Source: CAYFHQ01 sp964342805
GTDB taxonomy: Bacteria > Bacillota > Clostridia > Peptostreptococcales > Acidaminobacteraceae
NCBI GenBank assembly: GCA_964342805.1
Contig: CAYFHQ010000014.1
Span: 1 to 48,523, forward strand
DNA: 48,523 nucleotides
Direction of reading: 5' to 3'
Both the position numbers and the translations under genes were made by a program. Position 1 is the first letter of the stretch. Every line of letters begins with the position of its first letter. Shown in pieces: positions 8,396-17,102 of this stretch. Under the pieces are notes generated by a model that worked only from the letters and a program-made list of their open reading frames with translations, made no database searches and was not told the origin of the DNA.

Positions 8396-8482
8396 TTGCA
8401 ATTACAGAACTCCTCGAAGTTGATTGATCGAAAACTTGTTTTCGAGTATCAATCATTCGCAGAGCGTTTCTTGTAATTGCAA
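8396..8482. repeat. 87-bp near-perfect hairpin element with terminal inverted repeats and flanking TA
   Basis: Terminal repeats TTGCAATTACA (8396-8406) and TGTAATTGCAA (8472-8482) are exact. Inside, GAA/TTC, CTC/GAG, CGAA/TTCG, TGATTGAT (8421-8428) / ATCAATCA (8448-8455) and CGAAAAC/GTTTTCG (8429-8435 / 8438-8444) continue the pairing with small bulges to a TT loop. TA occurs immediately outside both ends (8394-8395 and 8483-8484). This resembles a miniature inverted-repeat element with a TA target duplication, but a structured RNA is also possible. The rest of the 8295-8576 gap holds only the two terminators and a small ACTCC/GGAGT repeat (about 8484-8504). Confidence 0.55.
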
Positions 8483-8529
8483 TACTCCGACGACTAAAAG
8501 GAGTCGTGAGTTACCTTAATGAAAATAGA

Positions 8530-8559
8530 AAGACGCCCTGGCTCGACCTAGGGCGTCTT
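8530..8559. terminator. Bidirectional terminator, mainly for thiN
   Basis: AAGACGCCCT (8530-8539) / AGGGCGTCTT (8550-8559), a perfect 10-bp stem. The minus strand continues TCTATTTTC and the plus strand TTCTT. It ends the long gmk-to-thiN operon. Confidence 0.85.
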
Positions 8560-8576
8560 TTCTTATCCATTTTTGT

Positions 8577-9230
8577 CTAATCCCGGGCCACAATCACAAG
8601 CACAACCCCCTCTTCCAAGGTCACCGTGGCCTGCTTTTCCTCAACCACGTTACTAATACCCCTTGTCTCTCCAAATTTTAAGCTAGCATCCACCAAGGGA
8701 TAGCGGAAGCCATAGAGGTTGATCCCTGTAACTTGGGGTGTCACAGGTAGCAAAGAAACCGTCTGGCCCACATTGTCATAGAAGACCTGTTTTTCCGTCA
8801 CGTAGCGGATGCTATTGTGGGGGTTGATCACGCATCCCTCAATTCCCTGGTCGTGTATCCGCTTGAGTAAAAACAAGGTAGCCATGGAGTGGTCCCACCG
8901 GCTGCCAAGGCCGCCGACAATGGTAATCCGGTCTGGACCAAGGGCCATGGCTCTTTCCACCACCAGTTCAGAATCCGTGTAATCCTTGTGGACAGGAAAA
9001 GTTTCAACCGTGACCCTTGGCCACTGGTTTGTAAAGTCATCCAGGGAGTCGATGGAGTCAAAGTCCCCCATGATGACGTCCGGTTCAATACAAAGGGGAG
9101 CCACGTGTCGGCTCCCCCCATCTGCTATCATCACATAATCCACTGTTTCCAGGAGGGGCTGGTAAAAGGCAGGATCGCCTATATCACCATTCACCACCAC
9201 CAAACAGTGTTTGACCCTACTCTTGGCCAT
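8577..9230 (-). CDS. thiN: Thiamine pyrophosphokinase
   Basis: ThiN transfers pyrophosphate from ATP to thiamine, making thiamine diphosphate. The motifs are DGGS (38-41), GDFDSI (55-60), KDYTDSE (82-88) and GGLGSRWDH (106-114), in the right order; length 217 fits. The frame stays open upstream, but ATG at 9228-9230 gives the family start and overlaps the end of rpe by 14 bp, with GAGG just before it, so translation is coupled to rpe. It is the last gene of a run that in Bacillus is prpC-prkC-rsgA-rpe-thiN. The next Bacillus gene in that order, spoVM, is missing here. Confidence 0.94.
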   Translation of the reverse strand: MAKSRVKHCLVVVNGDIGDPAFYQPLLETVDYVMIADGGSRHVAPLCIEPDVIMGDFDSIDSLDDFTNQWPRVTVETFPVHKDYTDSELVVERAMALGPDRITIVGGLGSRWDHSMATLFLLKRIHDQGIEGCVINPHNSIRYVTEKQVFYDNVGQTVSLLPVTPQVTGINLYGFRYPLVDASLKFGETRGISNVVEEKQATVTLEEGVVLVIVARD

Positions 9231-9888
9231 GGACCTCGCCAATGGCTTCTCTAAAGGCCTTAACGGCACTATCGATGTTGGACTTACCGAAGATTGCTGA
9301 ACCGGCAACAATCACATTGGCCCCTGCATCGACTACTGCTTTCACGTTGTCTGCTTTAATGCCGCCATCCACCTGGATGTCAATATCTAAGCCCATGGCT
9401 TCAATGGTTGCTCTTAGACGAGAAATCTTGTCCAGAGAGCTCTCAATGAAACTCTGGCCACCAAAACCTGGGTTGACAGACATGATCAATACCATATCCA
9501 ACTCAGGTAGGATTTCCTCAATGGTACCCAGCGGTGTTGCTGGATTCAAGGACACCCCAGCCTTACATCCGTGGGCCTTGATGTTCTGAATGGTCCGGTG
9601 TAAATGTGGACATGCTTCCTGGTGAACCACAATAATATCCGCACCCGCCTTGGCAAACTCCGGAATATAGTAATCTGGATTTTCGATCATTAAGTGAACA
9701 TCCATGACCAGATTGGTTTTTCCCTGTAACGCTTTCATCACCACAGAACCAAAGGAAATGTTGGGTACAAAATGACCGTCCATAATATCAATGTGAAGGT
9801 ATTCCACCCCTGCCTTTTCCACTGCATGTACGTCTTCCAGCAATGCGCCGAAATCCGCCGATAAAATTGATGGTGCTAATTTTACCAT
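9217..9888 (-). CDS. rpe: Ribulose-phosphate 3-epimerase
   Basis: Rpe interconverts ribulose 5-phosphate and xylulose 5-phosphate in the pentose phosphate pathway. The TIM-barrel enzyme begins MVKLAPSILSADFGALLED. It has the metal-binding HIDIMDGHFVPNISFG, NPGFGGQSFI and VDGGI motifs. Length 223 is standard. GAAGGAG precedes the ATG. The start overlaps the rsgA stop by 7 bp and its end overlaps thiN by 14 bp, showing a tightly packed operon. Confidence 0.97.
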   Translation of the reverse strand: MVKLAPSILSADFGALLEDVHAVEKAGVEYLHIDIMDGHFVPNISFGSVVMKALQGKTNLVMDVHLMIENPDYYIPEFAKAGADIIVVHQEACPHLHRTIQNIKAHGCKAGVSLNPATPLGTIEEILPELDMVLIMSVNPGFGGQSFIESSLDKISRLRATIEAMGLDIDIQVDGGIKADNVKAVVDAGANVIVAGSAIFGKSNIDSAVKAFREAIGEVHGQE

Positions 9889-10769
9889 GACTTTCTCCTT
9901 CCACTTTCCTGTAGCTGCTCATAAAAATATACATAGGATTCGTACCGGTTACGGTGAATCTCTCCATTTTCCACTGCATCCTTCACAGCGCAAGATGGTT
10001 CATTAATGTGATAACAATCGTTGAAGCGACACTCACCAGTAAACTCTCTGAACTCCTGGAATAAGTCGGACAGTTCCTGCAGGTCAATAAAGTCCACATC
10101 CAAGGAAGTAAAGCCTGGGGTGTCTACGACCCAGCCCCCAAAGGACAATTCGATCAATTCTGAGTGGCGGGTGGTATGTTTGCCCCGCTTGATCTTCTCA
10201 CTGACCTCTCCAGTCTTTAACTGGAGGCCAGGTTGAATATAATTAAGCAGGGTGGACTTGCCAACCCCAGACGGACCTGCAAACACTGTGATCTTGTCCG
10301 TGAGCACTTCTTTGATTTGGTCTACCCCTTCCCCTGTTTTGGCAGAGGACATAATGACCTTGTAGCCGGCCATTTGGTAGATCTTTTTGTACTTTTCGAA
10401 ATCGTCATGGTCATCAAGGTCTCCCTTGTTGAAGCAGATGGTCACATCCAGGCCACTGTGCTCCCCCAAGATGAGGATCTTGTCCAGTAGGTTCAAATGC
10501 GGGTCCGGACTTCTGAGTGCAAACACAATCAGGGCCTGGTCCACATTGGCTACCGCTGGTCTAAACAATTCTACATTTCTTTCTTCAATTTCTTCAATCC
10601 ATCCAGTCATTTCATCTTCGGACAGAACGCTAATCGACACTCGGTCTCCGACCAGGGGCGTCACCTTCAACTTCTTGAAAATCCCCCTTGCCTTACATTC
10701 ATATAGTCCGCTTTCCGCCTGGACGTAATAGAATCCAGCGATGCCTTTGACAATGATCCCTTTCGTCAT
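9882..10769 (-). CDS. rsgA: Small-subunit ribosome biogenesis GTPase RsgA
   Basis: RsgA is a circularly permuted GTPase that checks late maturation of the 30S decoding centre. The permuted order is visible: G4 NKGD (114-117) comes before G1 GPSGVGKST (165-173) and G3 DTPG (216-219). An N-terminal OB-fold (about 1-70) and a C-terminal zinc finger with C247, C252, H254 and C260 complete the architecture. Length 295 matches. It lies 8 bp after prkC and overlaps rpe by 7 bp. Confidence 0.96.
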   Translation of the reverse strand: MTKGIIVKGIAGFYYVQAESGLYECKARGIFKKLKVTPLVGDRVSISVLSEDEMTGWIEEIEERNVELFRPAVANVDQALIVFALRSPDPHLNLLDKILILGEHSGLDVTICFNKGDLDDHDDFEKYKKIYQMAGYKVIMSSAKTGEGVDQIKEVLTDKITVFAGPSGVGKSTLLNYIQPGLQLKTGEVSEKIKRGKHTTRHSELIELSFGGWVVDTPGFTSLDVDFIDLQELSDLFQEFREFTGECRFNDCYHINEPSCAVKDAVENGEIHRNRYESYVYFYEQLQESGRRKSW

Positions 10770-10777
10770 TGTTCCCC

Positions 10778-12775
10778 CTATTCGAAATCTACTGCCAGGG
10801 AAGTAACCATCTGGTCACCGTAATAGATCTCCAGAACGGCTGATCCCTTCCCCTTTACAACCACGGGCACACGGCCCTCAGTTCGGTTGTGAACCTTGTT
10901 ATATACTGTCGTTCGGTTCCCGTCTTGAACAAGAACCACCTTCAATGTCTCTGTATCTGTTGCAAAGGTCAGTGGAATACTGAACTGCTTTTCAATCAAG
11001 TCCTCTGCCGGCACTTCCGGTTGTGTTGGTGTTTCTGTGGACGGTGTTTCCGTCGAAGGCGTTTCTGTTGCCTGTTCTCCGGACTCAGACCCCTTACTCA
11101 CCACCAGGTTCACTCGGGTCTTTTCATTGACTTCTGAACCCGCCTGGACACTTTGAACCATGACACGGTCTTTGGCCGCTTCTTCTGAGAAGTTGTAGCT
11201 AATGCCACCCACTTTGAGGCCCAGTTGCTCCAAAGAGTTTCTTGCCTGTGGTACGGTCTTACCCACCAAGTTGGGAACAATCACAGTTTCCACTGGCTTT
11301 CCTTGACTAATGGTCAAATGAACAGGAGAGTCCACAGAAATATCCTGGCCTGCAGCTGGTGATTGCTTGATAATCAAGCCAGACGGCAGGTCACTGAACT
11401 CGTGATTGACTTCTCCCAGACTGAGGTCATTGTTTTCAAGGATCAACTTGGCGTCCGACAGATCCTTTTGCATGATATTAGGCACCTTGACCAGTTGCTG
11501 GCCCTTGGAAACCACCACATCAATGGTGAATCCTTCTTTCAGCTCCATGCCTTCCGGCTGGGATTGAGAAATAATCCGTCCCTTGTCCACCTCATTGTGG
11601 AAGACCTGGTCCTTGGCATTAATTTTTAAGTTCAGGGCATGCATTTCAGTTGCAGCCACCTCATAAGTCTTGCCCACTAAGGCTGGCACAGTTACCACCT
11701 GGGGCTCCATTTCAGCCATGACCTTGGTTACCGCATAGCCACCAACTGCAATCACTGCTGCCAGTAAACCAGCAAAGATGCCGATGAAGATCCCAAAGCG
11801 ACTTCGTGGTTGTTTGGCTTTTTCCTTTTTCTTTGTGGGTTTGTCAAAGGTGCTTGGAAGCTCAACATCCGCTGCACCATCCAGATTGGGAATAATCATG
11901 GTGGGCGAGTCCTCTGACTTCACATAGAAAGGAATGTCCAGGTCTGGATTACGGCTGAGCTTTTCAAGGTCGTCCACTAGCTCTCTAGCAGACATATAGC
12001 GATTATTGGGCTCCTTTTCAATGGCCTTGAGAATGACACTTTCTATGCCCTTGCCCAGTTGACCATTAATGCTAGACGGCGTTTTCACCTTTTCCTTAAG
12101 GTGCTTCATGGCCACAGAAATCGGCGCATCACCATCGTATGGAAGCTTGCCTGTTGATAGCTCATACATGAGGATACCTAAAGAATATATATCTGACTTT
12201 TGATCAACAAAACCACCCCGAGCCTGCTCTGGTGACACATAGTGGACAGAGCCCAAGGCTTCATTGGCATTGACAATGGTAGAAGAGGTAACGGCCCTGG
12301 CAATACCAAAGTCAGCCACCTTCACGATCCCGTCTTCATTAATCATAATGTTATGGGGCTTAATGTCCCGGTGGATAATCCCATTGGCATGGGCATGTTC
12401 TAAACCTAAGGCGATCTGCTTTGAAATCTCTACGATTTCGTCATTGGGGATAAAGCCCTGGTGACGGCGGATATAGGTTTTTAGGGTGACCCCCTTGACC
12501 AACTCCATGACAATATAGTGCAAGTCGTCGTCCATACCTACATCATAAATGTTAACGATGTTGGGGTTGGACAAGCTGGCTGCCGACTGGGACTCCGACT
12601 CAAATTTTTTCACAAAATCATCGTCACTGACAAACTCAGGTCGAAGGATCTTTACAGCAACAAAGCGATTGAGCAGGTGACACTTGGCCTTGTAGACCAG
12701 GGCCATTCCCCCATCGCCGATCTTTTCCATTATTTCATAACGGTTCCCAAGAACCTTTCCTATTAACTGATCCAT
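10778..12775 (-). CDS. prkC: PASTA-domain Ser/Thr protein kinase
   Basis: PrkC-type kinases sense muropeptides or lipid II outside the cell and phosphorylate cytoplasmic proteins on Ser/Thr. The kinase domain occupies about residues 12-270 (GDGGMALVYKA glycine loop, VAVKIL lysine, HRDIKPHN catalytic loop, DFGIA). A single transmembrane helix at about 325-350 follows a basic stretch. Outside are three PASTA repeats (VPALVGKT, VPNIMQKD and VPNLVGKT starts), a Thr/Pro/Glu-rich spacer with a repeated TETPS unit, and a C-terminal ~70-residue beta-rich domain. GAAGGAG precedes the ATG, two bases after the stp stop. The stp-prkC pairing is the classical phosphatase-kinase module. The gene name follows Bacillus usage. 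Confidence 0.96.
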   Translation of the reverse strand: MDQLIGKVLGNRYEIMEKIGDGGMALVYKAKCHLLNRFVAVKILRPEFVSDDDFVKKFESESQSAASLSNPNIVNIYDVGMDDDLHYIVMELVKGVTLKTYIRRHQGFIPNDEIVEISKQIALGLEHAHANGIIHRDIKPHNIMINEDGIVKVADFGIARAVTSSTIVNANEALGSVHYVSPEQARGGFVDQKSDIYSLGILMYELSTGKLPYDGDAPISVAMKHLKEKVKTPSSINGQLGKGIESVILKAIEKEPNNRYMSARELVDDLEKLSRNPDLDIPFYVKSEDSPTMIIPNLDGAADVELPSTFDKPTKKKEKAKQPRSRFGIFIGIFAGLLAAVIAVGGYAVTKVMAEMEPQVVTVPALVGKTYEVAATEMHALNLKINAKDQVFHNEVDKGRIISQSQPEGMELKEGFTIDVVVSKGQQLVKVPNIMQKDLSDAKLILENNDLSLGEVNHEFSDLPSGLIIKQSPAAGQDISVDSPVHLTISQGKPVETVIVPNLVGKTVPQARNSLEQLGLKVGGISYNFSEEAAKDRVMVQSVQAGSEVNEKTRVNLVVSKGSESGEQATETPSTETPSTETPTQPEVPAEDLIEKQFSIPLTFATDTETLKVVLVQDGNRTTVYNKVHNRTEGRVPVVVKGKGSAVLEIYYGDQMVTSLAVDFE

Positions 12776-12777
12776 TT

Positions 12778-13518
12778 TTATTTCACTCCTTCATCGGAAT
12801 GGATTTTTCTGAAAGCCACTACGGTAATATTATCCTGACCTCCACGGTCATTGGCTAATTGTACCAAGCTTTCCACTGCTATGTTTAGGGATGTTTTTCC
12901 TGTAATGTGGGCTAGTATTTCTTGATCTTCTACATAATTGGTTAATCCATCCGTACAAAGTACCAGGGCATTGGCCCCCTGCATGGGGACTTGAAAGGAG
13001 TCAGCCTTGACTGACAGGTCCGTGCCAACGGCCTTGGTAATGATATTTTTCTTTGGGTGGGTTTTGGCCTCCACCTCTGTTATGGCCCCGGTACGAACCA
13101 GTTCAGCTACCAGGGTATGGTCAGAGGAAACCTGCTGAATCCCCTCCCCATTTATGATATAGGCACGGGAGTCACCCACATGGGCAAAATACCAGTCTGC
13201 CTCATGTTCCAGTGCGATGGTCAAGGTGGTTCCCATACCATTTAAAGACGCATTGGAACTGGCCTTGGCATAAATCTGTGCATTGGCCATCCGCACGGCT
13301 TCCTTCAATAATTTCTCTGGAGGCAGGTCTGAGGCCTTGTCACTTTCTAGACAGCCCTTGACCGCATTCACTGCTGTTGTGCTGGCCACTTCGCCAGCCT
13401 GATGGCCACCCATGCCATCTGCCACAATCAAAAGCCTTGGTTCCGTAGCCTTAAAGTAGAAACTATCTTCATTGTTGCTTCGGACCATGCCCTGATGGGA
13501 ACGTGCAAAAATCTCCAT
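12778..13518 (-). CDS. stp: PP2C-family Ser/Thr protein phosphatase
   Basis: Stp (PrpC in Bacillus) removes phosphate from proteins phosphorylated by the adjacent PASTA kinase. The 246-residue protein has the PPM metal-binding motifs: SNNEDSFY near residues 14-21, DGMGGH (34-39), GDSRAYI, CTDGLTNYV and the terminal RGGQDNITVV. No membrane segment is visible, so it is cytoplasmic. It follows rsmB by 22 bp. In Bacillus rlmN lies between these two genes; it is absent here. Confidence 0.95.
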   Translation of the reverse strand: MEIFARSHQGMVRSNNEDSFYFKATEPRLLIVADGMGGHQAGEVASTTAVNAVKGCLESDKASDLPPEKLLKEAVRMANAQIYAKASSNASLNGMGTTLTIALEHEADWYFAHVGDSRAYIINGEGIQQVSSDHTLVAELVRTGAITEVEAKTHPKKNIITKAVGTDLSVKADSFQVPMQGANALVLCTDGLTNYVEDQEILAHITGKTSLNIAVESLVQLANDRGGQDNITVVAFRKIHSDEGVK

Positions 13519-13540
13519 AATTTCACCCCTGTAATCGACC

Positions 13541-14878
13541 CTATGCCTTACGTTTCAACCGACAAATGAAGAATCCATCTGTTCCATGGATATGGGGAAG
13601 TAAGGAAAAGCCGCCCCACTGGTCTACTTCTATCTCTTCTGGTAGATCCACTTGGTCCATATCAGGTTGGAAGTCAGGATGTTGCTTCAAGAATCGTTTC
13701 ATTTGCTTTGAGTTTTCCTCGGGTTCCGTCGTACACGTACTATAGATCAGTGTACCACCTGGACGAACATATTGTGCAGCAGTTTGGAGGATTTGTCTCT
13801 GTAATGCAACCAATTCCTTTAAATCCTTCTCTTGACGATTAAATCGGATATCTGGTTTACGCCGGATAATACCCAGGCCTGAACAAGGAGCGTCCACCAG
13901 GACCAGGTCCATCTGGTCGACTAGGGACTCGTCCCTAACTGTGGCATCAAACTGTTCAACCTTGACAGACTTCAATCCCAGTCGTCTAACCAGTCCATTG
14001 ATCTTCACCAGCTTTTGCTCGTAGATATCCCGGGATAGGATGTCACCCTTGTCCTCCATGAGCTGAGCAATGTGGGTCACCTTGCCACCGGGAGCACTGC
14101 AGGTGTCCAGTACACGCATGCCTGAACTTGGTTTGGCCACATGAGCCACCATCATGGACGCTTCATCCTGGACGGTAAAAAGCCCGTCCTTATAGGCCTG
14201 CAAGTCCCGAATTGAAGAGTCCATGCCCTCAATGACAACGGCTTCTTCATTATACTTACCAAAAGATGCGGTTATGCCTTCTTCATGAAGGACCTGGACT
14301 AACTTGGTCCTGGATATACGCAAGGTGTTGGTACGCAGGACAACCTTTGGCGACGTATTATTCATTTCCAGTAGGGCCTCTGCCTGGTCCTTGCCAAAAC
14401 GCTTCATCCACCGGTTCACAATCCATAGCGGGTGGGAATACTTAACACTCAAGTAGTCCGAGGGACTCTTACTTGGGTCAGGTAGCTGGACCTTCTTACC
14501 ATCTCGCAAAAACTGACGCAAAATGCCATTCACGAAGCCAGAAAATTGCCCTTTATTCTGCTTTGCCAATTTTACAGATTCGTCAACGGCCGATGCATCG
14601 GGCACCGTGTTCAAGTAAAGAATCTGGTAGAAGCCCATTCTCAAAATGGTCAGGATCTCCACATGGAGTTTGCCCAGACGGGTCTTGGAGTACTTTCGGA
14701 TTTGATAATCCAGAAGGATCTGGTTATCTAGGACACCATAGACCAGTTGGGTAGCAAAACGTCGGTCCCTAGCTTCCAGGTCACTTTCTTCCAAAGCCAA
14801 GTCGAGAGAACGGTTAGACCAGTTTCCTCTTTCCACATCTATCAATACTTCTAAAACAAGTTGTCTAGCGGTTTTCAA
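13541..14878 (-). CDS. rsmB: 16S rRNA (cytosine967-C5)-methyltransferase
   Basis: RsmB methylates C967 of 16S rRNA. The N-terminal NusB-like RNA-binding domain (about 1-140) is followed by a Rossmann methyltransferase domain with VLDTCSAPGGKVTHIA, the VDAPCSGLG active-site cysteine motif and STCTTEPEEN, both typical of m5C enzymes. The start is uncertain: TTG at 14878 yields MKTARQLVLEVL, matching where family members begin, with GGCAGG close upstream; an in-frame TTG at 14899 would add 7 residues with no good ribosome site. A hairpin at 14909-14938 separates it from yugP. Confidence 0.93.
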   Translation of the reverse strand: MKTARQLVLEVLIDVERGNWSNRSLDLALEESDLEARDRRFATQLVYGVLDNQILLDYQIRKYSKTRLGKLHVEILTILRMGFYQILYLNTVPDASAVDESVKLAKQNKGQFSGFVNGILRQFLRDGKKVQLPDPSKSPSDYLSVKYSHPLWIVNRWMKRFGKDQAEALLEMNNTSPKVVLRTNTLRISRTKLVQVLHEEGITASFGKYNEEAVVIEGMDSSIRDLQAYKDGLFTVQDEASMMVAHVAKPSSGMRVLDTCSAPGGKVTHIAQLMEDKGDILSRDIYEQKLVKINGLVRRLGLKSVKVEQFDATVRDESLVDQMDLVLVDAPCSGLGIIRRKPDIRFNRQEKDLKELVALQRQILQTAAQYVRPGGTLIYSTCTTEPEENSKQMKRFLKQHPDFQPDMDQVDLPEEIEVDQWGGFSLLPHIHGTDGFFICRLKRKA

Positions 14879-14908
14879 TACCTGCCAACCTTTCTCCAAA
14901 CATCAGAA

Positions 14909-14938
14909 ATTCGCCTGAGAGAAATCCCTCAGGCGAAT
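14909..14938 (-). terminator. Perfect hairpin between yugP and rsmB (weak terminator or processing site)
   Basis: ATTCGCCTGAG (14909-14919) and CTCAGGCGAAT (14928-14938) pair over 11 bp with an 8-nt loop. On the minus strand it is followed only by TTCTGATG, so termination would be partial. It lies just upstream of the rsmB start. Confidence 0.5.
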
Positions 14939-14955
14939 ATGGTCTTTGCCTTTTC

Positions 14956-15651
14956 TTAATCGCGTCGTCCCCGTAGAACCAAAAGACGAACCAGTTGCAT
15001 GATTGCCGTAGCCGCTGCTGCAACATATGTGAGCGCCGCTGCATTCAGCATTTTCTTGGCGCCGTCCATTTCAGACTCTGCCAAGAATCCATTGTCATTG
15101 AGCTGTACCAGTGCTCTTGAGCTGGCATTGAACTCCACTGGTAGGGTTACCAGTTGGAAGATCACTGAGGCTGAGAAGAGGATAATCCCAATATCCATTA
15201 GGAAGGTTCCCCCACTGCCCAGGATCAGGCTCAAGAAGATCAAGGGCATGGCTGCCTTTGAACCGAAGCTTGCCACTGGGAAAAACATGGACCGGAAGTT
15301 GAGGGGTGCATAACTTTCGGCATGCTGGATGGCATGGCCACATTCATGGGCTGCAATGGCAACTGACGCCACTGAAGTTCCTGAATGGACTGCCTGTGAC
15401 AAACGAACCGTTCTAGATCTAGGATCATAGTGGTCACTCATCTGTCCTGGTGTCATTTCTACGGGTACATCTCCCAAGCCATTTCGCTGGAGAATGTACC
15501 GGGCAACTTCTGCCCCGGTGATACCTCTCATATTTCGTAAACGTGAAAAACGTTCGTATGCGCCTCGTACTTTTGATTGCGCATAAAGAGTAAGAATTAG
15601 CGCTGGGATCAACAACAACATGGATGGGCCCCAGACAAATGGATACATCAT
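14956..15651 (-). CDS. Membrane zinc metallopeptidase, YugP family
   Basis: YugP-type proteins are predicted membrane-bound neutral zinc peptidases; substrates are unknown. The 231-residue product starts with a membrane helix (residues 1-28, MLLLIPALILTLY), then the zinc motif HECGH (H102, E103, H106 in AIAAHECGHAIQH), followed by two or three further hydrophobic helices and a basic LRGRRD end. ATG at 15651 has AGGAGG 7 bases upstream. The longer open frame back to 15681 is ruled out because an in-frame ATG sits right on the ribosome site. It lies between fmt and rsmB, where Bacillus has no gene. Confidence 0.88.
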   Translation of the reverse strand: MMYPFVWGPSMLLLIPALILTLYAQSKVRGAYERFSRLRNMRGITGAEVARYILQRNGLGDVPVEMTPGQMSDHYDPRSRTVRLSQAVHSGTSVASVAIAAHECGHAIQHAESYAPLNFRSMFFPVASFGSKAAMPLIFLSLILGSGGTFLMDIGIILFSASVIFQLVTLPVEFNASSRALVQLNDNGFLAESEMDGAKKMLNAAALTYVAAAATAIMQLVRLLVLRGRRD

Positions 15652-15683
15652 ATCCATACCTCCTTCATTTTCATGCGACAACC

Positions 15684-16613
15684 CTAGTTTCCTAAAACAA
15701 TCCCCGTGGGAACTTCATGGCCAAGCATGTATTGGGAAATATGCATGCGCTTGCTTCCAGCAAACTGGATGGTCTCCAGGCGCACTAGGCCATTTCCTGC
15801 TTGAACATAAAGCCCTGATTTATTCACTTCCACAATGGTGCCAGGTTTTTGTCCCACCTCTGCACGGTCTGTGAAAGCTGAGAAGATCTTCATGGTCTTC
15901 CCTTCAAACAGTGTCGTTGCCACGGGCCATGGATTCATGCCCCGCACCAGGTTCACTATTGTTTGACAATCTTGTGTCCAGTCAATCATGGCCATGGTCT
16001 TGTTCAACAAGGGGGCATGGCTGGACTGGCTGTCGTCTTGCTTGATTCTAGGTGCTGTACCCGCTTCCAGTTGGGCCAGGGTTTCCTTGAGAACCTTGCC
16101 ACCCATGGCCATGAGTTGGTCATGGAGGTCACCTGCTGTCATATCAGCAGTGATGGCCATTTGGTCCTTGAGGATCATGTCCCCGGTGTCAACACCGATG
16201 TCCATATACATGGTAGTCACACCTGTCGTTTCTTCCCCTTGTACTATGGACCACTGGATGGGAGAAGCCCCTCTAAACTTTGGAAGTAGGGAGGCATGGA
16301 CATTTATACACCCCTTGGGTGGCATGTCCAAAATCACCTTCGACAGGATTTGTCCATAGGCAACTACCACAATACAGTCTGACTTCATGGACGCTAAGAG
16401 TTCTACATTTTCAGGTGTTTTCAATTTCTCAGGCTGATAAATTGGCAGCCCCAGTTCCAAGGCTCTAACCTTTACTGCCGGTGGTGCCATTTTCTTGCCT
16501 CTGCCCTTGGGACGGTCTGGCTGTGTAAAGACTGCAACCACCTCATGGTCCTTGGCACAAACATCAAGACAAGGGACTGCAAAGTCAGGGGTACCCATAA
16601 ATACGATTCTCAT
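15684..16613 (-). CDS. fmt: Methionyl-tRNA formyltransferase
   Basis: Fmt formylates initiator Met-tRNA with 10-formyl-tetrahydrofolate. The sequence begins MRIVFMGTPDFAVPCLD, and HASLLPKFRGASPIQWSI with the following MDIGVDTGDM is the catalytic region; a C-terminal tRNA-binding domain includes RGMNPWPVATT. Length 309 is normal. The ATG follows the def stop by one base, giving coupled expression with the enzyme that removes the formyl group. Confidence 0.97.
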   Translation of the reverse strand: MRIVFMGTPDFAVPCLDVCAKDHEVVAVFTQPDRPKGRGKKMAPPAVKVRALELGLPIYQPEKLKTPENVELLASMKSDCIVVVAYGQILSKVILDMPPKGCINVHASLLPKFRGASPIQWSIVQGEETTGVTTMYMDIGVDTGDMILKDQMAITADMTAGDLHDQLMAMGGKVLKETLAQLEAGTAPRIKQDDSQSSHAPLLNKTMAMIDWTQDCQTIVNLVRGMNPWPVATTLFEGKTMKIFSAFTDRAEVGQKPGTIVEVNKSGLYVQAGNGLVRLETIQFAGSKRMHISQYMLGHEVPTGIVLGN

Positions 16614-16614
16614 A

Positions 16615-17088
16615 TTAGTCTTCTAACTCCTCGTCGTCAACGTATTCAATGACCTTGTCTGTAAAAAGAACGCCCTCTAAATGGTCGAACTCATGGCAGA
16701 AGGCTCTGGCAAGTAGGTCTGTACCTTCATAACGTACCTTTTCACCATGCTCGTTTAAGGCTTCGATCACCACATGTTCAGGCCGCTTCACAATACCAGA
16801 CTTGCCTGGTAGGCTCAAACAACCTTCCACTTCCACTTGTTCTCCTTCTTGTTCAATGAACTCAGGATTAATAAGGACCTTAACGCCCGTTTCGTCATAG
16901 ACGTCTACCACGAAAATGCGCTTCAAGATACCAATTTGAGGTGCTGCAAGACCAACGCCGTCTGCGTCGTACATGGTTTCTATCATGTCCTCCACAAGGG
17001 TACGGATTTTGTCATCCACTTGGTCCACGGCCCGGCTCTTTTTTCTTAGAATCGGGTCTTCATCAGTTCGTATTGTTCGAATTGCCAT
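16615..17088 (-). CDS. def: Peptide deformylase
   Basis: Def removes the N-formyl group from nascent proteins, using a metal ion. All three motifs are present: GVGLAAPQI (44-52), EGCLSLP with metal ligand C90, and HEFDH with ligands H132 and H136 and catalytic E133. Length 157 is typical of the short clostridial type. ATG at 17086-17088 is preceded by GGAGG; an in-frame start at 17103 would overlap that site. It lies 14 bp after priA. Confidence 0.96.
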   Translation of the reverse strand: MAIRTIRTDEDPILRKKSRAVDQVDDKIRTLVEDMIETMYDADGVGLAAPQIGILKRIFVVDVYDETGVKVLINPEFIEQEGEQVEVEGCLSLPGKSGIVKRPEHVVIEALNEHGEKVRYEGTDLLARAFCHEFDHLEGVLFTDKVIEYVDDEELED

Positions 17089-17102
17089 ATTCAATCCCTC
17101 CA

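Noticed and set aside
8519..8551. Ten-codon ORF (MKIERRPGST) after rpmB, at the place where spoVM is found in Bacillus
   Set aside because: It runs into a terminator stem, has no similarity to SpoVM and no well-placed ribosome site.
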